64,000 nt of DNA. Origin: an uncultured Bryobacteraceae bacterium. Its GTDB lineage: Bacteria; Acidobacteriota; Terriglobia; Bryobacterales; Bryobacteraceae. Positions within the stretch are counted from its first letter, which is position 1. Every line of letters begins with the position of its first letter. Under the pieces are notes generated by a model. It saw nothing but the letters and a program-made list of their open reading frames with translations, did no database searches and was not told where the DNA came from. The position numbers and the translations under genes are program-made. Positions 34,415 through 42,804 of this stretch are shown here, piece after piece. The stretch covers positions 18,697 through 82,696 of the forward strand of contig CAKZUE010000016.1 in NCBI GenBank assembly GCA_937920635.1, written 5' to 3'.

Positions 34415-36545
34415 CCTTCGCCATCAGGTCCGCCGCGCGCTTGAGCATCCGAACCTGTCCGCCGCGCTCACGCGCTTCAGCGAAGACTACCGCGTGAGCC
34501 GCGCCCGCGCCTATCAGGGCATCGACTTCGAAGCGCTGCGCCAGCGGATCGCGGAACGCAAGTCCTGTGCGGCCGAGCGGCTCGACCGGCTGGCCGCGCG
34601 CTTCGCCGAAGCCGCCCAGGCGTGCGGAGCGCGCGTCGTGCGCCTGCACACGCCTGCCGATGTCCGCGATTATGTGCTCGCCGTGGCCCGCCGCCATGGC
34701 GTCCGCCTCATCGTCAAGTCGAAATCCATGGCCACGGAGGAGATCCACCTCAACGCCGCGCTGGAGCAGGCGGGCATCGAGGTCAGCGAGACCGATCTCG
34801 GAGAGTGGATCGTCCAGCTCGCCCGCCAGCGCCCGTCCCACATGGTGTTGCCCGCCATCCACCTGACGCGCGATGACGTCGCCGGGCTCTTCAGCCGCGA
34901 AACGGGCGAGCGGCTCCAGCCGGAAATCCCGCGCCTCGTGCAGGTCGCCCGCGAGCAGCTCCGCGAGAAGTTTCTGCGTGCCGGCATCGGCATCACCGGC
35001 GCCAACATCGCCGTGGCCGAAACGGGCAGCCTCGTGCTCGTCACCAACGAGGGCAACGCGCGGCTCGTCGCCACGCTGCCGCCAGTCCACATCGCCATCG
35101 TGGGCGTCGAGAAACTCGTCGAACGCTTCGAGGACATCGAGCCCATCCTCGCCGCGCTTCCCCGCAGCGCCACCGCCCAGCAGATCACCAGCTACGTTTC
35201 CATCCTCACCGGTCCGGCCGAAGCCGCCGGCGGCGGGACCAAAGAGATGCACATCGTCCTCTTCGATCACCGCCGCATCGAGATGTCGGAGGATCCGCTC
35301 TTCTGCCAGGCGTTGCGCTGCATCCGCTGCGCGTCGTGCCTCAATGTCTGCCCCGTCTACCGCCTCGTGGGCGGGCACGTCTTCGGCAAGGTTTACACCG
35401 GCGCCATCGGCACGGTGCTCACCGCCTGCATCGAAGGGTGGGGCTCCTCGCGCGGACTCGAACAGCTCTGCATCCAGTGCGGCGCCTGCCGTGACGTCTG
35501 CCCGGCGAAGATCGACCTGCCGGAGTTGATCCTCGAAGTCCGCCGCCGCGCCGCGGCCCTTGCGCCGCAGCCGCTCGCCGCGCGCGCTGCATTCTCGATC
35601 CTCTCCAACCGCCGCGCGTTTCACGGCCTTCTGCGCGCCGCCTCGCTCGCCCAGAAACCGCTCGCCGACGGGCCCTACTTGCGCCACCTTCCGCTGTGGC
35701 TCACCGAAGCAGGCAAGGACCGCCGCCTGCCCGCGCTGGCGGTCGAGCCGCTCCGCAGCCTCTTCCCGAAGCTCAAACAGCCCCGCTCGATCCGCCGCGC
35801 CGCCTTCTTCGCCGGTTGCCTGATTGATTTCGTCTATCCCGAAATCGGCGAAGCCGTCGTGCGGGTTCTCAACCGCGCCGGAATCGAGGTGGTCTTCCCG
35901 GAGAAGCAGACCTGCTGCGGTGCGCCCGCATACTTCAGCGGCGTGCCGGAAGCCGTCGCCGCCAATGCGCGTGACAACGCGGAGGCGTTCTCCGAGGATG
36001 GCTGCGAGGCCGTGATCTCCGCCTGCCCCACCTGCACCGTCGCTCTCCAGACCGATGCGCCGCGCGTCCTGCATGAGGAGGGCTTGCACGAACTCGCCGC
36101 GCGCGCCGAGCGGCTCGCCGCGAAGACGGTCGACTTCGCCACCTACGTCCGCCGCCTCGCCGCCGACGGCTCGCTCCACCTGCCGGAAGGCGCGAGCCTG
36201 CCTCCGCTCACCTATCATGACTCGTGCCACCTGAAGCGGACGCTTCATGCGGAGCAGCCCCCGCGCGAGCTGCTTGAGCGTTCGGGGTACAGCCTGCGCG
36301 AGATGCCCGAGTCCGACGTCTGCTGTGGCATGGGCGGCTCGTACTCGCTCAAGATGCCCGAAGTCTCCTCCGCCATGCTCGCGCGCAAGCTGCGCATGAT
36401 CGCCTCCACCGAGGCGGATGGCGTCGCCGTGGATTGCCCCGGCTGCCTGATGCAGATCCGCGGCGGTTGCGCCGCGGCAGGCACGCCCGTGCAAGTCCGC
36501 CATACTGCCGAGTGGCTCGCGTCGGTGCTCGAAACAACGGATTGA
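34404..36545 (+). CDS. LutB-LutA fusion: LUD / 4Fe-4S protein joined to CCG-domain subunit
   Basis: The 713-residue protein joins two parts of the LutABC system. Residues about 1-300 form the LUD domain of LutB (IVKSKSMATEEIHLNAALEQ, AVAETGSLVLVTNEGNARLV). Residues about 300-375 hold two 4Fe-4S motifs (CIRCASCLNVCP, CIQCGACRDVCP). The C-terminal half (about 460-713) has two CCG domains as in LutA/GlpC (AFFAGCLIDFVYP, KQTCCGAPAYFSG, YHDSCHLKRTL, SDVCCGMGGSYSLKMPEVSS). It probably oxidises L-lactate or glycolate in the cytoplasm with LutC. The fusion is unusual, because these are normally separate genes. Confidence 0.88.
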   Translation: MPADLRHQVRRALEHPNLSAALTRFSEDYRVSRARAYQGIDFEALRQRIAERKSCAAERLDRLAARFAEAAQACGARVVRLHTPADVRDYVLAVARRHGVRLIVKSKSMATEEIHLNAALEQAGIEVSETDLGEWIVQLARQRPSHMVLPAIHLTRDDVAGLFSRETGERLQPEIPRLVQVAREQLREKFLRAGIGITGANIAVAETGSLVLVTNEGNARLVATLPPVHIAIVGVEKLVERFEDIEPILAALPRSATAQQITSYVSILTGPAEAAGGGTKEMHIVLFDHRRIEMSEDPLFCQALRCIRCASCLNVCPVYRLVGGHVFGKVYTGAIGTVLTACIEGWGSSRGLEQLCIQCGACRDVCPAKIDLPELILEVRRRAAALAPQPLAARAAFSILSNRRAFHGLLRAASLAQKPLADGPYLRHLPLWLTEAGKDRRLPALAVEPLRSLFPKLKQPRSIRRAAFFAGCLIDFVYPEIGEAVVRVLNRAGIEVVFPEKQTCCGAPAYFSGVPEAVAANARDNAEAFSEDGCEAVISACPTCTVALQTDAPRVLHEEGLHELAARAERLAAKTVDFATYVRRLAADGSLHLPEGASLPPLTYHDSCHLKRTLHAEQPPRELLERSGYSLREMPESDVCCGMGGSYSLKMPEVSSAMLARKLRMIASTEADGVAVDCPGCLMQIRGGCAAAGTPVQVRHTAEWLASVLETTD

Positions 36546-36624
36546 GCCGCGCCCTCAGGCACGATATGATGCCTCTGACCCGCGCCTGTGCGCGCGGCCA
36601 AACCCGATTCCAGGAGGACTCAGG

Positions 36625-37731
36625 ATGAACAGCAGATTCTCGCGGCGCCGCGCCATGCAGGCGGCCGGAATGCTTGCCGCCGCGCCGCACGTTTCCATTT
36701 CCGCTCAGACTCGCGCGAAACAGTGGCCCCTCGAAGAGGGCCCCAATACCCCCAAGCTTTGTCTTGAGATCGCCTGGAATACCTTCACCGAACGCGACCT
36801 CCGCCGCATCCGCCAGCTCGGCATCACGCACCTGCTCAGCGGCTGGGGCCGCATCCCGTGGGACGAAGCCGAGCTCCGCGCCAAGATGGACCGCATCCGC
36901 CAGGCTGGCATGACGCTCTACAACCTCATGATTGGCGGCTTCGACAACACCATCTACGGCCGCCCCGGGCGCGACGAGGAAATCGAAAACGTCATCCAGT
37001 CGATCCGCGTGGCCGGCCGCTGCGGGCTGCCCGTGGTCGAATACAACTTTTACGCGTACCGCCTGGTGGAGGGCTACTATGAAGAGCTTGGCCGCGGCGG
37101 CGCCGGCATGACCGCCTACACGTATGACAAAGTAAAAGACCTGCCTCCAAAGCCGGAAATCGGCGTGCATTCGCTGGATGACATGTGGAAAAACATTACA
37201 TATTTTCTGAAGGCCGTCATTCCGGAGGCCGAGAAGGCCGGCGTGCGGATGGCGCTGCACCCCAATGATCCGCCCGTCCCCCTGAGCCGCGGCTCCGGCC
37301 AGATCATGGCCACGCTTGAAGGCTGGAAGAAGCTCGTCAGCATCGTGCCTAGCCCGTCAAACGGCATCACCTACGACTGCGGCGTGACCCGGGAGCTGGG
37401 CGAGGATCCCGTCGAGGTCTTCCGCTATTTCATGCAGCGCAAGGCCGTCAACCACATGCATTACCGCAACGTCCGCGTGCGCAAGCCGTATGTGGACTAC
37501 ACCGAGGTCTTCCCCGACGAAGGCGAAGTGGATATGTTCGCGGTGATGAAAGAGGTGGTGCGGCTCGGCTATACGGGCATCATTTATCCCGAACACCCGC
37601 GCGCCCTCGACATCGACCGCGAGCGCCCCGACTTCAAGCCCTATTACCCGGGCGGCGGCACCGTCGCCGGCTACGCCTACAACGTCGGCTACACCCGCGC
37701 CATGCTGCAAGCCGCCATGGCCAGCGTCTGA
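36625..37731 (+). CDS. Tat-exported TIM-barrel protein, mannonate dehydratase (UxuA)-like
   Basis: The 368-residue protein begins with a twin-arginine signal (SRRRAMQAAGMLAAAPHVSI). The barrel resembles UxuA-type mannonate dehydratase and sugar isomerases. VVEYNFYAYRLVEGYYEELG, ALHPNDPPVPLSRGSG and NHMHYRNVRVRKPYVDYTEV carry the His residues of a metal site. The end, YTGIIYPEHPRALD, is family-like. UxuA normally works inside the cell, so export is notable. A GGAGG lies 8 bases before the ATG. The stop codon is immediately followed by a hairpin repeat. Confidence 0.78.
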   Translation: MNSRFSRRRAMQAAGMLAAAPHVSISAQTRAKQWPLEEGPNTPKLCLEIAWNTFTERDLRRIRQLGITHLLSGWGRIPWDEAELRAKMDRIRQAGMTLYNLMIGGFDNTIYGRPGRDEEIENVIQSIRVAGRCGLPVVEYNFYAYRLVEGYYEELGRGGAGMTAYTYDKVKDLPPKPEIGVHSLDDMWKNITYFLKAVIPEAEKAGVRMALHPNDPPVPLSRGSGQIMATLEGWKKLVSIVPSPSNGITYDCGVTRELGEDPVEVFRYFMQRKAVNHMHYRNVRVRKPYVDYTEVFPDEGEVDMFAVMKEVVRLGYTGIIYPEHPRALDIDRERPDFKPYYPGGGTVAGYAYNVGYTRAMLQAAMASV

Positions 37732-37762
37732 AAAAGGGGACAGGAACACAATTCCCCTTTTT
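37731..37762 (-). repeat. REP-like hairpin, copy 2 (inverted relative to copies 1 and 3)
   Basis: AAAAAGGGGA, loop CAGGAACACAAT, TCCCCTTTTT: a perfect 10-bp stem with A-rich and T-rich ends. It begins at the last base of the upstream stop codon. The next 200 bases (37763-37966), between this copy and copy 3, hold no gene I can support. The layout would terminate transcription in both directions. Confidence 0.8.
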
Positions 37763-37966
37763 CCCTGAACCGCCCCGCGCCCAAGAATCGCCACTGGGGC
37801 TGGCCGCAGGCTATCTTCAGAGCCGCGCAGGGACCGCTCAAGTCGCCAAAAGAACCGTGACTGAAGGTCATGAAGCTCCCGGAAAGAGCGCCCCCACGGC
37901 GGTGAACAGCAGAAAGACGAAGGCTGGCGGGGCCAGCTCCCGCCTGACCCCACTTTCAGGCCACGG

Positions 37967-37997
37967 AAAAAGGGGAATTGTGTTCCTGTCCCCTTTT
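37967..37997 (+). repeat. REP-like hairpin, copy 3
   Basis: This is the reverse complement of copy 2 over its whole length except the last T, with the loop ATTGTGTTCCTG. It ends 5 bases before the stop codon of the DegT-like gene, which is on the opposite strand. Copies 2 and 3 form a tail-to-tail pair about 200 bases apart. Confidence 0.8.
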
Positions 37998-38002
37998 CCG
38001 AT

Positions 38003-39322
38003 TTACAGCTTGCTCACCTCCGTCCGCCGCGACCACACCTTCTCAAACGCCTTCACGTACTGCTCGATCAGTTCGTCCGCCTCGCCGTGCATCAGCGGCA
38101 GGAAGATGTGCGTCGCGTTGACCTGTGCGTTGCCCGGCATCTTCTCCGGAATTGCAGGCGCATGGTGCCACCACTTCGCCTCCGAGTAGATCTTCAACTT
38201 GTGCTGCTCCGGATAGTCCCACACGGTGACGCCCACTCCCTCCCCTTTGAGCGCCCGCACCAGCTGATCGCGCGAAAACCCTGCTTTCGCCGAATCCAGG
38301 AACAGCATGTTGGCGTGGTAATACACGCGCTTCTGGTCCGGGCGGCAGCGCGGCTCGCTCAGCCCCGCCAACTGCACCAGCCTATCGTTCAGCTTCCGCA
38401 CATTCCGCCGAACGGTCTCATTGCGCTCCTCCAGCCCCCGCAACTGCACCCGCGCCACCGCCGCCGCAAACGGATGCATCCGGTACTTCTGTCCGAAGCC
38501 CGTGCCCTCGTACGCCCGAACCGGGCTGTCCTTCGGGAATTTCACCGGGTCCTCGTAATGCCCGAACGCCGCCGCCCGCTCGTAATACTCCCGCGTCTGA
38601 TACATCCCCATGCCGCCCTCCACCGTGGGCAGCACCTTCGACGCCTGGAACGAATAGATCCCCATCACCCCCCATGTGCCCATCGCCTTGCCTTGCATCC
38701 ACGCGCCGTGAGCATGGGCGGCGTCTTCCAGCAAAATCAGCTCCTTCTCGCGGCACCAAGCGGCGATGTGGTCCATCTCGCACGGCAGCCCCCAGGAGTG
38801 CATCGCCACCACCGCCTTCGTCCGCGGCGTCAGCTTGCGCTTCGCATCCTCCAGATCAAAGCACGCCGTCTTCGGGTCGATGTCGATAAAGACCGGCACC
38901 AGCCCGAAAAAGCGCATGGCCAAACAGGTCGAGAAAAATGTATAGGAAGGCACCATGACTTCGCTGCCCGGCGGCAGATCCAGCGCAAAATACATGGAGG
39001 TCAGCGCGCTGGAACCGTTCATATGCGCCTTGACAAACGGGGATTTGGTGTACTCTTTCCACTCATTTTCAAACTTCGGCAGCGCGTCATAATACGTGTT
39101 GGCGTCGATCAGCTCGTGCAACGCCTGCCGTTCCGCGGCCCCGTAACGCGGCCAGCGCGTCAGTTCCTTGATCTTCTCCGCCGGATAGGTGACCGCCGCC
39201 GGCCCTCCCAGCGCTGCCAGTCCGGCGCGCGGAAAAACCAGCCCGGCCGCACCCGCGGCGGCAGCGCTTTTCAGCATGAAACGCCTGCGCGTTTCCTCCT
39301 TCATTCGGTCATTTTCTGCCAT
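38003..39322 (-). CDS. Tat-exported DegT/DnrJ/EryC1-type PLP aminotransferase-like protein
   Basis: The protein of 439 residues has a twin-arginine leader (EETRRRFMLKSAAAAGAAGL). The PLP fold follows: NGSSALTSMYFALDLPPGSE (cofactor phosphate region), VMVPSYTFFSTCLAMRF, ILLEDAAHAHGA (the Asp that contacts the PLP ring) and IYSFQASKVLPTVEGGMGMY with the candidate Schiff-base Lys. These enzymes usually aminate nucleotide-activated keto sugars in the cytoplasm. A Tat-exported form must act on something else. It follows the ceramidase-like gene by 18 bases, and its 3' end carries a hairpin repeat. Confidence 0.87.
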   Translation of the reverse strand: MAENDRMKEETRRRFMLKSAAAAGAAGLVFPRAGLAALGGPAAVTYPAEKIKELTRWPRYGAAERQALHELIDANTYYDALPKFENEWKEYTKSPFVKAHMNGSSALTSMYFALDLPPGSEVMVPSYTFFSTCLAMRFFGLVPVFIDIDPKTACFDLEDAKRKLTPRTKAVVAMHSWGLPCEMDHIAAWCREKELILLEDAAHAHGAWMQGKAMGTWGVMGIYSFQASKVLPTVEGGMGMYQTREYYERAAAFGHYEDPVKFPKDSPVRAYEGTGFGQKYRMHPFAAAVARVQLRGLEERNETVRRNVRKLNDRLVQLAGLSEPRCRPDQKRVYYHANMLFLDSAKAGFSRDQLVRALKGEGVGVTVWDYPEQHKLKIYSEAKWWHHAPAIPEKMPGNAQVNATHIFLPLMHGEADELIEQYVKAFEKVWSRRTEVSKL

Positions 39323-39340
39323 GATTTGTCCCTCCCTCTT

Positions 39341-40663
39341 TCAGATCCCGGCCAGTGTCCGGATCACTTCCACGATCCTTTTCTCGCTCCCCGGCATCAC
39401 ATTGGATGCGCTGGGCTCATAACCGCCAAGTTCATAGTCTGCGTCCCGGCACAGATATCCCGGGAAAATATCGCCGTACCCGGCGGCGCACGCGAAACGG
39501 CCCGAGGCTGCCCGCTGCGCTTCCCTCTGAAATGCGAGCAGCGGCTCGCCCGGCAGGCACACAATCCACGCCGGTCCCAGCCGTAGCGCGTTCACTGCCA
39601 TCGCCCGGTCCCGCCGCGCGAACACGAGCCGGATGGCGGCGCGGTAGGCTTCAGCGTCAGACATCGAAGATGCGATTTCGGGCGCATCCCGCCGCGCCTC
39701 CAGCCGCAGCGGCGCCGTCTGCCACGCCATCTCCGGCGCGCTTTCGAACGAAGCCCCGCGGATCGCCCGCCGCATCCCGTCGGCCAGCCTCCCGGCCAGC
39801 TCGCGCCGCTGCTCCTCTTTGCCCTGGTTGTACTTGCCCACGGTGACGTCGCCCGCGCAGCCCGTGAAGTACAGCACCGGCGCGCCCGCTTCCCGCTCCG
39901 CCTGCTGCCGCGCCGCGCCCACAAAGTCCGCCGACACCCGCCCGTCGCAACAGAACGTCTGCGGATGTGTCGCATAGAACATCAGGTGCGCAATGGCCCC
40001 GCGCCCGCCCTCCAGCGTGATGCAGCGCAGATCCGGATCGACATCGCCCTCGGGCAGATCCGCCAGCTCGGGCGTGCGCGCCGTGCTGCTATACCGGGTT
40101 ACGATCTTCCCGTCCACCAGCAACCGCCTTGCGCTGGCCACTCTCTCCACGCGCGCCGTGCTCACGCCCACCCGCTCCACCTCAGTCATGCGCTCCAGCG
40201 CTGAAGCGGCGGCGTTTCCGATCCGTTCCGCCAGCAGTCCGAGGAACCGTGCCGACATGCAGACCGCCCGCGGACGCGCCTTCAGTAGAAGCGGATAGGC
40301 GTCCTCCACCACATACGGCGCTGCGTGCTGATGCACGGTGTGGAGCCAGACATTGCGCCTCGAAGTCGCCGCCGCATGCGCCAGCGCGGAACACAGCCGG
40401 TCGTGCGTCGCCCCGCCCGCGCCGCACCAGTCCAGCGCCGCCAAAACAACCCGCCGGCCCTCGCTTGCGATCACCAGGCCCTTGCACCACAGCGGATCCA
40501 GAACCTCGCGCACCGGCTCCACCCAGATGTTCGGCTGCCCCGCGGCAGGCGTGGCGTCACAGGCAAAGGTGGCGGCGCGCACACGGCCAGCGCGCCGCAG
40601 CAGACCCAGAGCTCCCACAGCCGCCCACGCGCGGCGCGTCATCGGTCTGCCGTCCCGGCGCAT
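39341..40663 (-). CDS. Neutral ceramidase-like exported protein
   Basis: This 440-residue protein has an N-terminal leader after MTRRAWAAVGALGLL and resembles the N-terminal part of neutral/alkaline ceramidases. WLHTVHQHAAPYVV and MFYATHPQTFCCDG supply His residues of the zinc site, and VLYFTGCAGDVTVGKYN and IVCLPGEPLLAFQREAQ are family-like. It lacks the C-terminal domain of true ceramidases, so substrate use is uncertain; an amide or ester is plausible. The ATG at 40663 has an AAGG upstream and is used, though 40642 is possible. The DegT-like gene follows by 18 bases. Confidence 0.7.
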   Translation of the reverse strand: MRRDGRPMTRRAWAAVGALGLLRRAGRVRAATFACDATPAAGQPNIWVEPVREVLDPLWCKGLVIASEGRRVVLAALDWCGAGGATHDRLCSALAHAAATSRRNVWLHTVHQHAAPYVVEDAYPLLLKARPRAVCMSARFLGLLAERIGNAAASALERMTEVERVGVSTARVERVASARRLLVDGKIVTRYSSTARTPELADLPEGDVDPDLRCITLEGGRGAIAHLMFYATHPQTFCCDGRVSADFVGAARQQAEREAGAPVLYFTGCAGDVTVGKYNQGKEEQRRELAGRLADGMRRAIRGASFESAPEMAWQTAPLRLEARRDAPEIASSMSDAEAYRAAIRLVFARRDRAMAVNALRLGPAWIVCLPGEPLLAFQREAQRAASGRFACAAGYGDIFPGYLCRDADYELGGYEPSASNVMPGSEKRIVEVIRTLAGI

Positions 40664-40788
40664 TCCTGGCCTTGCCTCGTCTCCGCATTGAGTATATCCG
40701 CGGCCTCCCGCAGTGTCACGCCTCGCAGGCCGCTACACTGGAAGGGGAGGAGCAATCTGGCCTCGGGGAAAAGAGAGGGACTTCGACT

Positions 40789-41721
40789 ATGAAAAAGACT
40801 CTTTGGATATCCGTCGCAGTGGCAGCTCTGCTGGCCGTGCCGTCCTGCAAGAAGGAGCCCGCAGGCGAAGCACAGGCGCAGCAGCAGCTCCAAGAGGCGC
40901 AGAAGAAGCTCGAGGAGGCGGAACAGCAGGCCGCCGAAGCGCGCCGGCAGCTCGAAGAAGCACAGCAGAAGGCCGCGCAGGCCGAGCAGCAGCGCCAGCT
41001 CGAAGAGGCGCGGAAGAAACTCGAACAGGCCCAGAAGCAGGCCGCTGACGCCCGCCGGCAGCTGGATCAGGCGCGGAAATCGGCCGCGACCGCGGGCGCG
41101 CAGTCCGCGGCGCAGCCGCCATCCGGCGCCGCCTCGCCGTCTGCCTCTTCGCCAGCTGACTCATCGCCAGCCTCCACTTCCGTGGCGCCGGCGCCGCCCG
41201 CGCCCAAGCCCGTCACCGTGCCTGCGGGCACGCAGGTCGTGATCCGCACCACCACCGCGCTTTCGACCAAAGACATGAAGACCGGCGAGCGCTTCGCCGC
41301 CACGCTGGAACAGCCCCTGGTCGTGGACGGCGTCACCCTCGCGCCGAAGGGCGCGGAGGTGGAAGGCATCGTGGTGGAAAGCGACCCCGGCGGGCGCGTC
41401 AAGGGCGTAGCCCAGATCGGCGTTGCGCTCCGCTCCCTGCAGACGGCCGCTGGCAAGGTGGAGATCCAGACTGGAACATACGTCACCGAAGCCAGGAGCA
41501 GCGTGAAGAAAGACGTCACCCGCGGCGCCATCATGACCGGCGTCGGCGCAGCCATCGGCGCCATCGCTGGCGGCGGCAAGGGCGCTGCGGTCGGCGCGGG
41601 CGTGGGCGCCGGTGCGGGCACCGCGACGGCAGTGGCCACACGCGGAGATCCCGCCGCCATCCCGGCGGAGAGCGTCCTCACCTTCCAGCTCAAGGCGCCC
41701 GTCACCGTGACGGTCAAGTAG
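40789..41721 (+). CDS. Coiled-coil lipoprotein with Pro/Ser linker and glycine-zipper segment
   Basis: The ATG at 40789 gives 310 residues. The leader MKKTLWISVAVAALLAVPSC ends in a likely lipobox Cys (residue 20). Residues about 28-105 form an uninterrupted coiled coil built of Gln/Glu/Ala/Lys repeats such as QLEEARKKLEQAQKQAADAR. A Pro/Ser/Ala linker (about 105-145) leads to a beta-rich domain (IRTTTALSTKDMKTGERFAA). Then a glycine-zipper stretch follows (GAAIGAIAGGGKGAAVGAGV) and a short tail. It is probably an outer- or inner-membrane-anchored envelope protein. GAGAGGG lies upstream. Confidence 0.75.
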   Translation: MKKTLWISVAVAALLAVPSCKKEPAGEAQAQQQLQEAQKKLEEAEQQAAEARRQLEEAQQKAAQAEQQRQLEEARKKLEQAQKQAADARRQLDQARKSAATAGAQSAAQPPSGAASPSASSPADSSPASTSVAPAPPAPKPVTVPAGTQVVIRTTTALSTKDMKTGERFAATLEQPLVVDGVTLAPKGAEVEGIVVESDPGGRVKGVAQIGVALRSLQTAAGKVEIQTGTYVTEARSSVKKDVTRGAIMTGVGAAIGAIAGGGKGAAVGAGVGAGAGTATAVATRGDPAAIPAESVLTFQLKAPVTVTVK

Positions 41722-41751
41722 AAAGTCGGGGAATCGCCGCGGTCCGCCGCC

Positions 41752-42759
41752 TCAGCCGAGGTGGCGGATCACGGCATCCGTGAATTCATCCGTCGTCGCG
41801 CTGCCGCCCACGTCGCGGGTCAGGTGCGTGCCCTCGGCATATGCTGCCATGACGGCTTTTTGCAGGCGGTCCGCCGCCGCTCCCTCGCCCAGATAGCGCA
41901 GCATCAGGATCGCCGACGACATCAGCGCCGTGGGATTCGCGATGCCGTGGCCCGCAATGTCCGGCGCCGAGCCGTGCACCGCTTCAAACACCGCGCACTT
42001 CTCGCCCATGTTCGCCCCCGGCACCACGCCCAGCCCGCCCACCAGCCCCGCCGCCAGGTCGGACACGATGTCGCCGTACAGGTTCGGCAGCAGCAGGATG
42101 TCGAACGTCTCCGGCCGCATCACAAGCTGCATCGCCGCGTTGTCTACTATCAGCTCGTTGTAGGCGATGTCCGGGTATTCCGTGGCCACCTCCCGGCAGC
42201 AGCGGATGAAAAGTCCGTCGCTCAGCTTCATGATGTTGGCCTTGTGCACCGCGGTCACCTTGCGCCGCCCGTTCTTTCGCGCGTAGGCGAAGGCGTAATT
42301 CGCAATCCGCATCGACGCGTACCGCGTGATGATCTTCAGGCTCTCCACCACGTCCCTCACCACTTCGTGCTCGAGCCCCGAGTAAAGATCCTCCGTGTTC
42401 TCGCGGAAGATCACCATGTCGATGTTCACATCCTGGAAGCGCGTCTTCAGCCCCGGCAGCGTGAACACCGGCCGCACGTTGGCGAACAGGTCCAGCGTCT
42501 TCCGCAGCGCCACGTTCACGCTCTTGAAGCCCCCCGCCACGGGCGTCGTCACCGGCCCTTTCAGTCCCACCCCCGTCCGTTCCAGCGATTCCAGCACATG
42601 CGCGGGCAGGCTCGCGCCCGATTTCTCGATGATGTCGGCCGTCAGTTCGGCCGTCTCCCAGTCGATCCGGACGCCTGTCGCATTCACTGCCCGGACCGTC
42701 GCCGCCGCCACCTCCGGCCCAATGCCATCGCCCGGAATCAGAGTTACCTTGTGTGCCAC
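41752..42759 (-). CDS. Isocitrate/isopropylmalate dehydrogenase family, NAD-isocitrate-dehydrogenase-like
   Basis: The protein of 335 residues performs oxidative decarboxylation of a 2-hydroxy acid. VTLIPGDGIGPEVAAATVRA, KGPVTTPVAGGFKSVNVALR and FANVRPVFTLPGLKTRFQDV match short, NAD-linked isocitrate dehydrogenases. The metal-binding block is LYGDIVSDLAAGLVGGLGV and the cofactor region is AVHGSAPDIAGHGIANPTA. It is divergent from purH with only 45 bases between the starts. Homoisocitrate dehydrogenase or IPMDH are less likely alternatives. Confidence 0.85.
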   Translation of the reverse strand: MAHKVTLIPGDGIGPEVAAATVRAVNATGVRIDWETAELTADIIEKSGASLPAHVLESLERTGVGLKGPVTTPVAGGFKSVNVALRKTLDLFANVRPVFTLPGLKTRFQDVNIDMVIFRENTEDLYSGLEHEVVRDVVESLKIITRYASMRIANYAFAYARKNGRRKVTAVHKANIMKLSDGLFIRCCREVATEYPDIAYNELIVDNAAMQLVMRPETFDILLLPNLYGDIVSDLAAGLVGGLGVVPGANMGEKCAVFEAVHGSAPDIAGHGIANPTALMSSAILMLRYLGEGAAADRLQKAVMAAYAEGTHLTRDVGGSATTDEFTDAVIRHLG

Positions 42760-42804
42760 GCTTCCATGGTAACAAGGGGTCCCGGGATGGCAGAATAAAA
42801 AGTC

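Noticed and set aside
34341..36503. Minus-strand open frame of about 720 codons opposite the LutB-LutA fusion
   Set aside because: Shadow of the sense gene; the sense strand carries intact iron-sulfur and CCG motifs.
40850..41090. DNA tandem repeats in the lipoprotein gene
   Set aside because: The similarity reflects the Gln/Glu/Ala-rich coiled coil; the units are not exact enough to be a separate repeat element.
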